Of a stretch of 64,000 nt of DNA, positions 24,420-32,991 are shown piece by piece (position 1 is the first letter of the stretch; the number at the start of each line of letters is the position of its first letter). The position numbers were made by a program, and so were the translations under genes. Source of the stretch: Mucilaginibacter sp. (lineage in GTDB: Bacteria; Bacteroidota; Bacteroidia; Sphingobacteriales; Sphingobacteriaceae). The stretch is from the NCBI RefSeq assembly GCF_025359345.1, contig NZ_JANYGQ010000005.1, positions 1-64,000 on the forward strand. The letters run 5' to 3'. The notes under the pieces were generated by a model. That model made no database searches. It saw only the letters and a program-made list of their open reading frames with translations, and was not told the DNA's origin.

Positions 24420-27005
24420 TCAATCATTTGGCAACTCTTCGCGCCGGTGTTTTTCATAACTATAATTGTAGGATGGATAAGGTACTATAAACGTTTCCTT
24501 CACCCGGGTCGATTTCAGGAAGTATGGTATCCAAATAGCACCGGCGACAACCGAAGATATAACTGCCTCTGAAAATTGGTTTGAAATTGCCAAACGCGAT
24601 ACACTATGAACAAAAATCAAATCGGCCACGCGGAATACAATTCCATAAACAAGATAACCAATCATGTATTTGGGCAATATGTCCCGCCGGTTTAAAAACA
24701 ATACCAGGCAAAACAATGAATAGGCCATTAATATTACTGAACCCGCAACCTTAAAAATAATATGTGCCTTGAGTCCATTGGCGTAGCTATATTTACTAAT
24801 GGAATTCCAGACATCCATTGTAAAATATTTGGTATCATTGAGATTTATTACAATAACTATAGGAGTTAAGAACAACCCGACAAGCAGTAAAATCAACCAA
24901 CCGCCAAGCTGCACAAAGGTGGCGCCGTATTCAAACACAATGCCGGGTGTCTCTGTCTTGTAAATACGAAATGCTACGAAACCGGCAATCAAAACGATAA
25001 ACATCGCCATATTTAGCATCCATTGGTTTACAATCGGCGGGCCGGAATCGGCAGCAGCGTCGGGGTTAAAACTTATCGAATAAGCAAGCCCATTATCTGT
25101 TAGCTTTTTTACATCCTCCCTAAATTGACTTAATTTATTAACCGGGACGAAGCTTTTAAGGTATTTAAACGAATAGTCTAACGTCATCACCTTGCCCGAC
25201 GATGAATAATCGGATGTAAACTCGTAGCCGTCTCGTTTTATCTCGTTTGTTTTTGGGGTGATGTCCCAGCCAGCCGGCAAAAACATTTTAACGGTATAGT
25301 CTTCGTCAAAAGTCCCATTCACGGCAACCGGCGTTTTGGTTTGATTAGTTATTTTAGGCAATTCCTCTTTTATCGGGTTGGCATAAAAGCTTGCGGAGTA
25401 GTCCCCCGATACCGAATCCTTTTTAAAATAGTCGGTTATCTCGTACTTTTCAATTGTGGTAAGCTCGTTTTTTTCTTCATTATCAATAACCACAACCGAA
25501 TCCTTTGCTTCAATTTTATTATAAATTTCAGAATAGTATTTTAAATAGCTCTTTTCGGTCTCGGCCATGCCCGATGATGCCAGCCTGTCGCGTTCCCTGT
25601 CGGCCTGGTTTAAAGTGTACGTTGTTTTAACCTGCAATTGCACCGGCGATTTGGCGTTTTTAACCGTAAAGCTATCAACGCAAACTATCCGCCCTGCTTT
25701 TGATGTGTTGGCTTTGGTTAAACCGGTATTGCCCGGCTTTAAGATAAGTCCCTTGCTGTAACCTGGGAAGTAGATATTGGCGCCGGTGCCGCGCTGGTAA
25801 GCTATCGTAGCGTCGACCCAAACAGGCTTGCCGTTTATTTGTGCCACAACTACCGCATGATCAAAAAGATTATGCGCTGGCAAGCATTTGTCAAGGTCGT
25901 CCCCGCCGGAGTTTATTAACACCATATTAGCATCAATCCCGTCTGCCCGCAGCATACTCACCAGTAAAAGCGACTTATCCTTGCAATCGCCATATCGCTG
26001 GGCGAACACTTTTGCCGGATTATTGGCCCGGTGCGAATACGGGCCAAGTTCAATCCCCATATACCGCACTTCATCCTGCACAATTTTTACAGCGTTGCGA
26101 AAGTATTTTTCTTTGTTGTTGCCCGATAATGATTTCAACCTGGCTATTTCCTCGGCCAGTTCGCCTTGTATATTTGTTTGGGCAGGGTTAATGCCCCGGG
26201 CCCAATCCGTTACTTCCGCCCAGCTGTTGTAATCACTTAGTTGTATATAGTCGCGGGCATCGTACCAGGATGGTGCGTTTTCATCATACAGCGCAGGCTT
26301 TATTTGAAAACCTTCCCATTCGTATTTTTTCAACCCATTGGCCTGGCTTATCACCGGGCTTGCTGCGTTATTAAACAGTTTCATATTTATTTTTCGGCCG
26401 GCCGAAAACATAATAGCAGTATACTGGTGCGCAACCGTTTGATAATACTGCAGGTATAGGAACGAACTGTACTTGTTATTAAATATCGGATTGCGGCCGG
26501 TAATAGTATAGGAGTATTCAATCCTGTCTCCTTTGCGGATGTCATCAAGAATACAGAGCGCCGAATAGGTGCCTTGGTAGATAAAGTTTGACAGATCTTT
26601 CTCATCGGCCAAAACTTTAAAGGCGGGTGCCTTGAGCCTGTTTTGTGGTTTGTTATTGCGCCAAACAGTTATGTCATGAAAATCGAGTCGTTCATAAGTT
26701 GGGTCGAAGCTGACAGATATTTGCGACCCGTTTTGAATGCCCGTTTCAGATATTATTTCGCGCACATTATGTCGATAATCAGCTTGTTTTTCGATGTGTA
26801 CCTGGTGTTCGATGATAGAAAAGTAGTATCCGTCCTCAACCGTTCGTAGCGATGGCTTTTGATTGTATGGTTTGCAGATACTCAGCCAAGTTGGCCTGGC
26901 GGAAATATGAACAACCGGTTGCGCACCTTTTGCCAACGCAAAACTTACCACAACAAACAAAAAGGTTAAAATAAATTTACCCGCCCTTGAAAAACTTCTA
27001 CGCAT
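24420..27005 (-). CDS. DUF3857 / transglutaminase-like membrane protein
   Basis: About 861 residues: signal peptide (F-I-L-T-F-L-F-V-V-V-S-F-A-L-A), a periplasmic DUF3857 domain (about residues 60-230), and a transglutaminase-like domain with catalytic R-Y-G-D-C-K-D-K-S near residue 345 and the following D-H-A-V-V. A second beta domain follows, then about five C-terminal membrane segments. Such proteins are frequent in Bacteroidota, usually of unknown role; cysteine-protease-type or peptide-crosslinking activity is possible. I start at M-R-R-S-F-S-R rather than the upstream ATG, because it directly precedes the signal peptide. Confidence 0.87.
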   Translation of the reverse strand: MRRSFSRAGKFILTFLFVVVSFALAKGAQPVVHISARPTWLSICKPYNQKPSLRTVEDGYYFSIIEHQVHIEKQADYRHNVREIISETGIQNGSQISVSFDPTYERLDFHDITVWRNNKPQNRLKAPAFKVLADEKDLSNFIYQGTYSALCILDDIRKGDRIEYSYTITGRNPIFNNKYSSFLYLQYYQTVAHQYTAIMFSAGRKINMKLFNNAASPVISQANGLKKYEWEGFQIKPALYDENAPSWYDARDYIQLSDYNSWAEVTDWARGINPAQTNIQGELAEEIARLKSLSGNNKEKYFRNAVKIVQDEVRYMGIELGPYSHRANNPAKVFAQRYGDCKDKSLLLVSMLRADGIDANMVLINSGGDDLDKCLPAHNLFDHAVVVAQINGKPVWVDATIAYQRGTGANIYFPGYSKGLILKPGNTGLTKANTSKAGRIVCVDSFTVKNAKSPVQLQVKTTYTLNQADRERDRLASSGMAETEKSYLKYYSEIYNKIEAKDSVVVIDNEEKNELTTIEKYEITDYFKKDSVSGDYSASFYANPIKEELPKITNQTKTPVAVNGTFDEDYTVKMFLPAGWDITPKTNEIKRDGYEFTSDYSSSGKVMTLDYSFKYLKSFVPVNKLSQFREDVKKLTDNGLAYSISFNPDAAADSGPPIVNQWMLNMAMFIVLIAGFVAFRIYKTETPGIVFEYGATFVQLGGWLILLLVGLFLTPIVIVINLNDTKYFTMDVWNSISKYSYANGLKAHIIFKVAGSVILMAYSLFCLVLFLNRRDILPKYMIGYLVYGIVFRVADLIFVHSVSRLAISNQFSEAVISSVVAGAIWIPYFLKSTRVKETFIVPYPSYNYSYEKHRREELPND

Positions 27006-27073
27006 ACTGGCTTTGAAAATAAATAAATCAGATGAAATAACCACATCTTTTTAAATTTTTCAAATACCTGCTC

Positions 27074-27961
27074 TTAAGCCACCTCAGCCCTGCCCGCCCC
27101 TACTGTGTCGCGATAAAGCTGCGGCGATACATCGGCATTGTTTTTAAAAAAGCGGCTAAAGTAGTATTCATCATCATATCCTAATTCAAAAGCAATTGTC
27201 TTAACGGGCTTGTTGGTGAGGTACAACTCGCGTTTAGCTTCAATAACTATGCGTTCGGCAATCATATCCGTGAGGGTACGGTTAAAATGGTTTTTTGCCA
27301 TTTTTGCTAATGCCTTAGGCGAAATATTAAGCATATCAGCATAATCACTCGCAGAGTGCTTTTGTTTAAAATGGTTTTCTATAGCGTCTTTCAGGTTTTG
27401 GAGTATAAAGGGTTCTTTTCGCTCCAAAAGCACTTTGTGGTTGCCGGGCTGCTGTTCGGTCTTTAGCCTCACTGCAGTAATCAAAAATATCTTAAGGTAT
27501 GACATTAGCAGCTCGTATTGCGCAAGCGCCGGGTTTTGCATTTCGGTTTTCATTTGCTCCAGCACCATGTTAAAAATGGGCACGCAATGCTCGTCGACCC
27601 CGACGATTGGTGGCTCATAAATATTATTGAACAAAACGCCGTGGCACGCCACCTCTTTATCATGCTTATGGATACAAAAAAAGTCCGGGTGAAAATTAAG
27701 GGTGAAGCCTTCCAACTGTTCCCCTGTAATTATCATAAACGGCTGATAAATTGCAAAGGCAAACAGCGAATTTGCCTCAAAATCGTATTCGGAAAAACTG
27801 GCACGCAACCTACCCTTTCCTTTTGTAACCCAAATAATGGTGTAATAATTATGCCGCTGCAGGTGGTCGAAATTGCTATTATCATCAAACGAAAACAGCC
27901 GGAAAGCAAGGTTCCCAGTTTGAGGGTTAACTAAAGTAAAGGCTGTTTGATTGTTGAGCAT
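27074..27961 (-). CDS. AraC family transcriptional regulator
   Basis: A 295-residue protein with an N-terminal cupin-like sensing domain and a C-terminal double helix-turn-helix. The second HTH T-I-A-F-E-L-G-Y-D-D-E-Y-Y-F-S-R-F-F-K near residues 260-278 is the diagnostic AraC signature. It is the last of four leftward genes (AhpD-like, DUF1348, PNPOx-like, this one), although a short GATTAG-type repeat fills part of the gap to the PNPOx-like gene. It may regulate that group. Confidence 0.92.
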   Translation of the reverse strand: MLNNQTAFTLVNPQTGNLAFRLFSFDDNSNFDHLQRHNYYTIIWVTKGKGRLRASFSEYDFEANSLFAFAIYQPFMIITGEQLEGFTLNFHPDFFCIHKHDKEVACHGVLFNNIYEPPIVGVDEHCVPIFNMVLEQMKTEMQNPALAQYELLMSYLKIFLITAVRLKTEQQPGNHKVLLERKEPFILQNLKDAIENHFKQKHSASDYADMLNISPKALAKMAKNHFNRTLTDMIAERIVIEAKRELYLTNKPVKTIAFELGYDDEYYFSRFFKNNADVSPQLYRDTVGAGRAEVA

Positions 27962-28008
27962 TTGTTAGTGACTAAAGGTTAGAGACTGGAGATTAGTTGA
28001 ATTGGCTT

Positions 28009-28623
28009 TTAGTCCTGATCTAATCGTTTTTTTAACGCGGCATTTTCTTCTCGAAGTTTCTCAATGTATTCGTGCTGCGCCATAAATTCACCCCGTATTT
28101 CTTCAAGGGTATAACGCTCTGTTATGTGCTGCGGGCAGTTCCAGTCGTAAGCAGTTATATTTAACACTATTATCCGTTCGGGCCGAAACTGATAATCGCC
28201 CAAATTCAGTTTGTCAAACAACTCCGGGTTATCATCAATCTCCAAAACTTTGGCCTCAGCGTATATCTTAAGCCGAGCTTTGGCTGCCTGGTCCAACAAA
28301 AACAGGGATACCTTATTGTTTGTCGCCAGGTTACCTATTGATATGTACTGCTTATTGCCACCAAAATCAATAAATCCCAGTGTTTTATCGTCCAACACCT
28401 TCAAAAAGCCCTTTGGCCCACCTCTGAATTGTATATAGGGAAACCCATTTTCGCCGATGGTCGCCATATAAAAATTGTCCTGGTGGCTTATAAAATCACG
28501 CTCATCGTCAGTTAAGCCATCGGTATCTCTGTACCCTTCCATCCTGGCATAACTGGCCCGGCTGCCGTAACGCTCCTGGAACCTTTTCGATGCCTCCGAA
28601 AATGCAGTTTTTGGATAATTCAT
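28009..28623 (-). CDS. Pyridoxamine 5'-phosphate oxidase-like flavin-binding protein
   Basis: A 204-residue split-barrel FMN-binding protein. F-I-S-H-Q-D-N-F-Y-M-A-T-I-G-E-N-G-F-P-Y-I-Q-F-R-G-G-P is the typical first half, and K-V-S-L-F-L-L-D the next strand. The last 30 residues form a coiled-coil-like helix (I-E-K-L-R-E-E-N-A-A-L-K-K-R). It may be a flavin reductase or a general oxidoreductase; it is not the biosynthetic PdxH. Its start lies 10 bp after the DUF1348 stop, so the two are co-transcribed. Confidence 0.88.
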   Translation of the reverse strand: MNYPKTAFSEASKRFQERYGSRASYARMEGYRDTDGLTDDERDFISHQDNFYMATIGENGFPYIQFRGGPKGFLKVLDDKTLGFIDFGGNKQYISIGNLATNNKVSLFLLDQAAKARLKIYAEAKVLEIDDNPELFDKLNLGDYQFRPERIIVLNITAYDWNCPQHITERYTLEEIRGEFMAQHEYIEKLREENAALKKRLDQD

Positions 28624-28633
28624 CAGTTTAAAT

Positions 28634-29050
28634 TTAAAACAGCTTCCTGTCGGTTTCTTCTATTTCCAAATCATTAATACTGGCAAACCGCTTTTGCATC
28701 AGGCCATTTTCATCAAATTCCCAAAGTTCGTTACCATAGCTGCGATACCATTGACCGGTAGCGTCGTGCCACTCATATTCAAACCTCACGGCCATCCGGT
28801 TTTCGCGAAAGCCCCATAGTTCCTTTTTCAATTTATAATCCAGTTCCTTTTCCCATTTACGGGTTAAAAACTGCTTTACTTCTTCGCGGCCATTTATAAA
28901 GTCGGTACGGTTGCGCCATTCCGTATCGATGGTGTAAGCAAGGCAAACCTTTTCGGGATCTTTTGTATTCCAGGCGTCCTCGGCAGCCTGCACTTTTTGC
29001 AGGGCAGTTTCCATATTAAACGGAGGCAAAGGATATCGTTTATTTTCCAT
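28634..29050 (-). CDS. DUF1348 (NTF2-like) protein
   Basis: A 138-residue SnoaL/NTF2-fold protein of the DUF1348 family. [31 protein letters not shown] and R-F-E-Y-E-W-H are conserved blocks. No signal peptide. I use the ATG giving M-E-N-K-R-Y (29050) instead of the upstream ATG at 29077. It sits between AhpD-like and PNPOx-like genes, which suggests small-molecule redox or detoxification, but the function of the family is unknown. Confidence 0.9.
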   Translation of the reverse strand: MENKRYPLPPFNMETALQKVQAAEDAWNTKDPEKVCLAYTIDTEWRNRTDFINGREEVKQFLTRKWEKELDYKLKKELWGFRENRMAVRFEYEWHDATGQWYRSYGNELWEFDENGLMQKRFASINDLEIEETDRKLF

Positions 29051-29137
29051 GCTGATATTTTTTATAAAATTAACCAATACAGCAAAAGCTAAGGCAAGTG
29101 TCCCTAACTTTTACTGTGTGATGAGATTTAATGGTGC

Positions 29138-29686
29138 TTACACCAATTGCCCGGCCCGAACAACCGGGAAGTCGATAGCGGTGTTAGCGACATTGTTAAA
29201 ATAGTTGGTTAAAACATTCAGGCCCACATGCCCAACAACTTCGCCTATCTCGCCATCAGTTAAACCTGCGGCTTTTGCAGCGTCAACATCATCATCGCTA
29301 ACCCGGCCTTTTTTATCGAGCAATATGTTGGCAAATTTTAAAACTGCTGCAGTTTTTGCGTCTGCAGCTTCACCGTTACGGGCATTTTTTAAAACGGCAG
29401 TATCAATATGTACCAGCTTTTCGCCGATAAATGAGTGCGCCGATAAACAGTAATCACAGCTATTGTTTTCGCCGATAGCCAGTGCAAGCAGTTCGCCGGT
29501 TTTGCCACCTAATTTTCCATGGCTGAGTATGCTGCTCAAATTCAGGTAACCTTCAAGCAAGGCGGGCGAATTGCCCATGGTGCGCATCATGTTTGGCACC
29601 GTGCCTAATTTACTTTGTATTGCGTCAAATAATTCTTTGGTTTTGCCTGTGGCTTCTTCAGGGTTTATTGCTTTTAAACGTGTCAT
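29138..29686 (-). CDS. AhpD-like carboxymuconolactone decarboxylase family protein
   Basis: A 182-residue helical protein with the redox motif C-D-Y-C (Cys77, Cys80) followed by His84 in S-C-D-Y-C-L-S-A-H, as in alkylhydroperoxidase AhpD. Before it, T-G-E-L-L-A-L-A-I-G-E-N supplies the conserved Glu. Likely a peroxidase or disulfide reductant; probably oligomeric and cytoplasmic. It is the first gene of the leftward group ending with the AraC regulator. Confidence 0.92.
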   Translation of the reverse strand: MTRLKAINPEEATGKTKELFDAIQSKLGTVPNMMRTMGNSPALLEGYLNLSSILSHGKLGGKTGELLALAIGENNSCDYCLSAHSFIGEKLVHIDTAVLKNARNGEAADAKTAAVLKFANILLDKKGRVSDDDVDAAKAAGLTDGEIGEVVGHVGLNVLTNYFNNVANTAIDFPVVRAGQLV

Positions 29687-29787
29687 TTTGTTTGATAATT
29701 TGTTTGTCGTTATTGACAGTACAAATATGCAACGACCGCTAATTTTATAACATGGATGATGTACGCAAGTGCATGGACAATTTTACC

Positions 29788-30840
29788 TCATCCAATAACA
29801 AACCTTTGATAACGTTTTACAGCGGCCTCCACGGCCGTGGTCTGAGCTTTGTTAAATTTGCCAAAAGGCTCTAGCACAACTTCAACCTCATTTTTTTTGA
29901 TAGTGCGTTTCCATGTGCCTACAACCTGGTTATTTGCTACGATTGATGGTGCGAAGATTACATATTTTGCTTGTGTAACGTATTTAGGGTTGATGATAGC
30001 CGTGCGGTCGCTGTAAGCAACTGCGAATTCATCATAGGCGGGCAAAAGATGGGCAAGCGGCGCTTTGCTATTTATTGGGGACTGATTTTTTGCCATCCAG
30101 TAGGTTAGCCCATTTATTTCAATACCATCTAATTCGCCTTTCGAGGCTTCCAGCCCATTTTTTGCATCAGCAACCGAAAGGCCGCTCCACCAGGTAAAAT
30201 CTTGCAGCGTTGCCGGGCCACGACTAATAAAATATCGTTTCACTAATTCTGCAACGGCTTCGTCATGGGTAAAATCATTACCCTTTGGCACCCGTTTGTC
30301 AAAAAGCGCGTAGGTGAATTGTTTACCTTGCCGGCCGCCACTACAAATCACTTTGTCAAGTTCGGCCTGCATCAGGATATGAACAAACCGCTGCTCATCC
30401 GTATTTATACCTGCTTTATGTAAAGCATCCTGCAACTCCAATCGCGTAAGCTGTTTTTTACCATCCAGCGCGCCAGCCAGTATATCATTGCTCAACTTAA
30501 GTGTTTTGCTATCCAGTTTTAACTGCCTGTGGCGCCCGGCAGCCAAAATATTAATACGCGGGGCGGTAAGCTCAATCATCCAGCGTGCATCGGCCGGGGT
30601 TACAAAGTGCCAGGTTGGCCGCAATACGTGGGTACGGATAATGCTACCATTTGCCAAGGCCTTATCAATCGCCGCATCCTTACTTTTTTGCAAACGCATA
30701 CCAACCGCCCACTTCGCACCCGCATAATCCTGCGCCTGCACTGCGCCCATATGACGCACAATCTCTGCAGGTTTTTTAAAACTTTGCGATGCTATATTTT
30801 GGTTGAATAACCGTTGCCTTGCTATTTCGGAATTTGTCAT
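29788..30840 (-). CDS. AlkZ-like winged-helix DNA glycosylase (PF06224)
   Basis: A 350-residue protein with three tandem winged-helix modules of the HTH_42/YcaQ family. The N-terminal M-G-A-V-Q-A-Q-D-Y-A-G-A contains a Q-x-Q motif near residues 35-37, the proposed catalytic pair of AlkZ and AlkZ-like glycosylases that remove bulky alkylated bases or unhook interstrand crosslinks. T-H-V-L-R-P-T-W-H-F-V is the second conserved block. It stands alone between AhpD-like and Crp/Fnr genes. There is no antibiotic cluster beside it, so a housekeeping repair role is more likely than self-resistance. Confidence 0.82.
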   Translation of the reverse strand: MTNSEIARQRLFNQNIASQSFKKPAEIVRHMGAVQAQDYAGAKWAVGMRLQKSKDAAIDKALANGSIIRTHVLRPTWHFVTPADARWMIELTAPRINILAAGRHRQLKLDSKTLKLSNDILAGALDGKKQLTRLELQDALHKAGINTDEQRFVHILMQAELDKVICSGGRQGKQFTYALFDKRVPKGNDFTHDEAVAELVKRYFISRGPATLQDFTWWSGLSVADAKNGLEASKGELDGIEINGLTYWMAKNQSPINSKAPLAHLLPAYDEFAVAYSDRTAIINPKYVTQAKYVIFAPSIVANNQVVGTWKRTIKKNEVEVVLEPFGKFNKAQTTAVEAAVKRYQRFVIG

Positions 30841-30966
30841 CAGCTTTTATAATTTACTGCCAAAATAATACCTGCTATTGACAACAGCCTGTCAGCAGCA
30901 AAAATCATTTTATCGCACACCAAAAATCAGTGAAATCAACGCAATCAAAAAAATCAGCGGTTAAAA

Positions 30967-31536
30967 TCAACGGTTCTTCTTCAGCCTGCTCAGTGTTTCT
31001 TGCGAAATTCCCAAATAATCGGCCACAATCTTACCCGGCAACCGCTGAATAAGCTTGGGATTTTGCTTCATGAGGGTGTCGTACCGCTGCTTTGCATCCA
31101 TGGTTATCAGGCCTTCAATACGAACGATTGCATCGATATAGTCCATTTGCAAACCCAGCCGGGTCATCCGCTCCCAACCGGGGACTGTATCCATCAGTAC
31201 CTGGTAGTCGCCATGGCTTATCATTAACAATTCCGATGGCTCAATAGTTTGAATGGCTGCCGCGGATGGTTGCCGTAAAGTAAAACTTGGGAATGCAGTT
31301 CCAAACCTGCCTTCAAAAATCAAAAACCGGGTGGCTTCCTGCCCTTCGTCATCAATCAAAAATATCCGCAGGCAGCCTTTTATAACAAAATACATATACT
31401 GGCTTATCTTGCCTTTTTCTAAAAGTATTTCGTTCCGTTTAGTTTTTTTGGGCTTACAGCAATTTAGTACGAAGGCCCATTGTTCTTCGGTTAAATTTAT
31501 ATTTTGCGCTAAATAATTTCTTAAAATATCGTGCAT
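30967..31536 (-). CDS. Crp/Fnr family transcriptional regulator
   Basis: About 189 residues from M-H-D-I-L-R-N-Y-L. An N-terminal cyclic-nucleotide-binding-like beta barrel (K-G-K-I-S-Q-Y-M-Y-F-V-I-K-G-C-L-R-I-F) precedes a dimerisation helix and a short HTH ending I-V-A-D-Y-L-G-I-S-Q-E-T-L-S-R-L-K. It has no Fe-S cysteine cluster. The upstream in-frame extension to 31623 runs through an AGCCAAGAATC repeat and is rejected. Many such Bacteroidota proteins are monofunctional regulators of unknown ligand. Confidence 0.9.
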   Translation of the reverse strand: MHDILRNYLAQNINLTEEQWAFVLNCCKPKKTKRNEILLEKGKISQYMYFVIKGCLRIFLIDDEGQEATRFLIFEGRFGTAFPSFTLRQPSAAAIQTIEPSELLMISHGDYQVLMDTVPGWERMTRLGLQMDYIDAIVRIEGLITMDAKQRYDTLMKQNPKLIQRLPGKIVADYLGISQETLSRLKKNR

Positions 31537-31540
31537 AATT

Positions 31541-31718
31541 GAGAGCCAGGAATCAAAAGCCAAGAACCAAGCGTCAGCCAAAATAACGTTAAAAGATTTG
31601 AAAAGAACAAAAGTTGTCGTCAATCAAAATTCGCGGACATTATCGTTTTTGTCTTGACTCCTGGCTCTTGATTCTTGGCTCTTAAATTTCTGGTTCTAGA
31701 CTCTTGGTTCTTGACTCT
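31541..31718. repeat. AGCCAAGAATCAAGAGCCAGG inverted repeat element
   Basis: Left arm GAGAGCCAGGAATCAAAAGCCAAGAACCAAG (31541-31572) faces right arm CTTGACTCCTGGCTCTTGATTCTTGGCTCTT, with further TTCTTGGTTCTTGACTC copies to 31718. It lies between the divergent Crp/Fnr and small-protein genes. Confidence 0.78.
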
Positions 31719-31732
31719 ATTACATACCTTTG
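31704..31732 (+). promoter_or_regulatory. Candidate promoter of the 60-residue protein gene
   Basis: TACCTTTG at 31725-31732 matches the Bacteroidota -7 consensus TAnnTTTG exactly. A TTGG word at 31704 lies 17 bp upstream as a weak -33 element. Transcription would start about 10-15 bp before the ATG at 31753. Confidence 0.4.
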
Positions 31733-31752
31733 AAAACTAACTAAAAAACATC

Positions 31753-31935
31753 ATGGCGCAAAAAGTAATAACAGTAAATATTAATGTTTATGAGCAATCG
31801 GTGACCAACAGGCACTCGGCTTACGAAGTTAATTTTGTAAATAAGTATTTGGATGAGGGCTGGGTGATTAAGGAAACTATACATAGCCCACTTGTAGGTA
31901 GCTGGACGAATATTACTTTTATATTGGAGAAGTAA
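31753..31935 (+). CDS. Small protein of 60 residues
   Basis: It starts with ATG 20 bp after a TAnnTTTG promoter box. The composition is that of a compact beta-alpha domain (K-V-I-T-V-N-I-N-V-Y, then V-N-K-Y-L-D-E-G-W-V-I-K-E, then T-N-I-T-F-I-L-E), similar in pattern to DUF4177-type small proteins. It has no signal peptide. It is followed by a perfect-arm hairpin repeat at 31940. Function unknown. Clear start, own promoter and protein-like sequence make it likely real. Confidence 0.6.
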   Translation: MAQKVITVNINVYEQSVTNRHSAYEVNFVNKYLDEGWVIKETIHSPLVGSWTNITFILEK

Positions 31936-31939
31936 AGCC

Positions 31940-31968
31940 ATAGCGATGGGTTTAAAACCCACCGCTAT
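31940..31968. repeat. ATAGCG(A)TGGGTTTAAAACCCA hairpin repeat
   Basis: ATAGCG-A-TGGGTTT pairs with AAACCCA-C-CGCTAT around a single A, leaving one mismatch. The arms resemble a dispersed ATAGCGGTGGGTTT word known in other bacterial genomes. It begins 5 bp after the small-protein stop, so it may also mark the end of that transcript, but no T run follows. Confidence 0.6.
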
Positions 31969-32009
31969 TACAAACATCCCGGTTAAGTATTTATAAAAAT
32001 CTAAAGAAT

Positions 32010-32882
32010 ATGAAAACCTATCTTACACTTTTAATTGCACTGCTATTTTCTGCAGCCTCGTTTGCGCAGGATATTCCTGCCCGCTGGGATGAACTTGTGG
32101 CCAGCGATTTTCCGAAGGCCCTTGAAAAATCATCGAAAACCTGCATCCTACCTATCGGGATATTGGAAAAACACGGACCGCATTCGCCTATCGGCACCGA
32201 TTTAATCCATGTGCGCGAATGGGCGGCCCGCGCAGTAAAATCGGAATACGCTGTGGTGTTTCCTGATTATTTTTATGGACAGATAAACGAAGCTCGCCAC
32301 CAACCGGGAACATTTGCCCTGCCAAGCGATATCATTTACAAATTGCTGGAAGCTACCTGCGATGAAATTGCCCGCAATGGCTTTGACAAGATTGTTATTT
32401 TAAATGGCCATGGCGGTAACCCGGAGTTCCTGCACTTTTTTATGCAATCGTTGCTGAACAAACGGCATAACTATGCAGTTTACCTGTACAGCCCCGAACG
32501 CGAAGATGCAGACTATAACAAGCAATACCGCCAGATGCACAAATCGCCCACAGCGAACGACCAGCACGCGGGAGAATCAGAAACATCTGTTTTAATGTAT
32601 TACCGGCCTGACCTGATGCGCATGGACCGTGCTGCTAATGAAAGCGGCGCTGATCAAAAACGAAGCGATTTGCCCAGCCTTTATACACCAATATGGTGGT
32701 ACTCATCATACCCTAACCATTATGCCGGAGAAGGCGACAAAGCAACCGCAGAGTTCGGCAAGTTTATTACCGACCATGAAATTGCATCGTTTATAAAAGC
32801 ATTAAAAGAGGTAAAGGACGACACGAAAACTATACCACTGCAAAACGAGTTTTTTGACCGGGTGGATAAGTTGAATAAATAG
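32010..32882 (+). CDS. Secreted creatininase-family amidohydrolase
   Basis: A 290-residue protein with a Sec signal (L-L-I-A-L-L-F-S-A-A-S-F-A-Q). The creatininase-family metal sites are visible: P-I-G-I-L-E-K-H-G-P-H (Glu, His), I-G-T-D-L (Asp), and I-L-N-G-H-G-G-N (His), then A-G-E-S-E-T (Glu). The family hydrolyses cyclic or linear amides; the substrate here is unknown. Export is unusual for the biochemically known members, though frequent in Bacteroidota. It is followed by an AAACTTATGAAGTTT repeat and convergent genes. Confidence 0.9.
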   Translation: MKTYLTLLIALLFSAASFAQDIPARWDELVASDFPKALEKSSKTCILPIGILEKHGPHSPIGTDLIHVREWAARAVKSEYAVVFPDYFYGQINEARHQPGTFALPSDIIYKLLEATCDEIARNGFDKIVILNGHGGNPEFLHFFMQSLLNKRHNYAVYLYSPEREDADYNKQYRQMHKSPTANDQHAGESETSVLMYYRPDLMRMDRAANESGADQKRSDLPSLYTPIWWYSSYPNHYAGEGDKATAEFGKFITDHEIASFIKALKEVKDDTKTIPLQNEFFDRVDKLNK

Positions 32883-32893
32883 TATTGAACCAA

Positions 32894-32977
32894 GGAAACT
32901 TATGAAGTTTCAAAACGGCGAAGCCCTCTACGAGGCCTTTAAAAACGAACAACACCGAGTAAAACTTCGTAAGTTTA
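32894..32977. repeat. AAACTTATGAAGTTT inverted repeat element
   Basis: GGAAACTTATGAAGTTTC (32894-32911) faces AAAACTTCGTAAGTTT (32961-32976), with a GAAGCCCTCTACGAGGCCTTT hairpin in the middle. It fills the gap between the convergent creatininase and DUF3472 genes. Confidence 0.72.
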
Positions 32978-32991
32978 ACGTATCTAATAAG

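Noticed and set aside
27518..27934. A 138-codon plus-strand frame opposite the AraC regulator
   Set aside because: The AraC gene has a clear HTH signature on the minus strand; the plus-strand frame has none.
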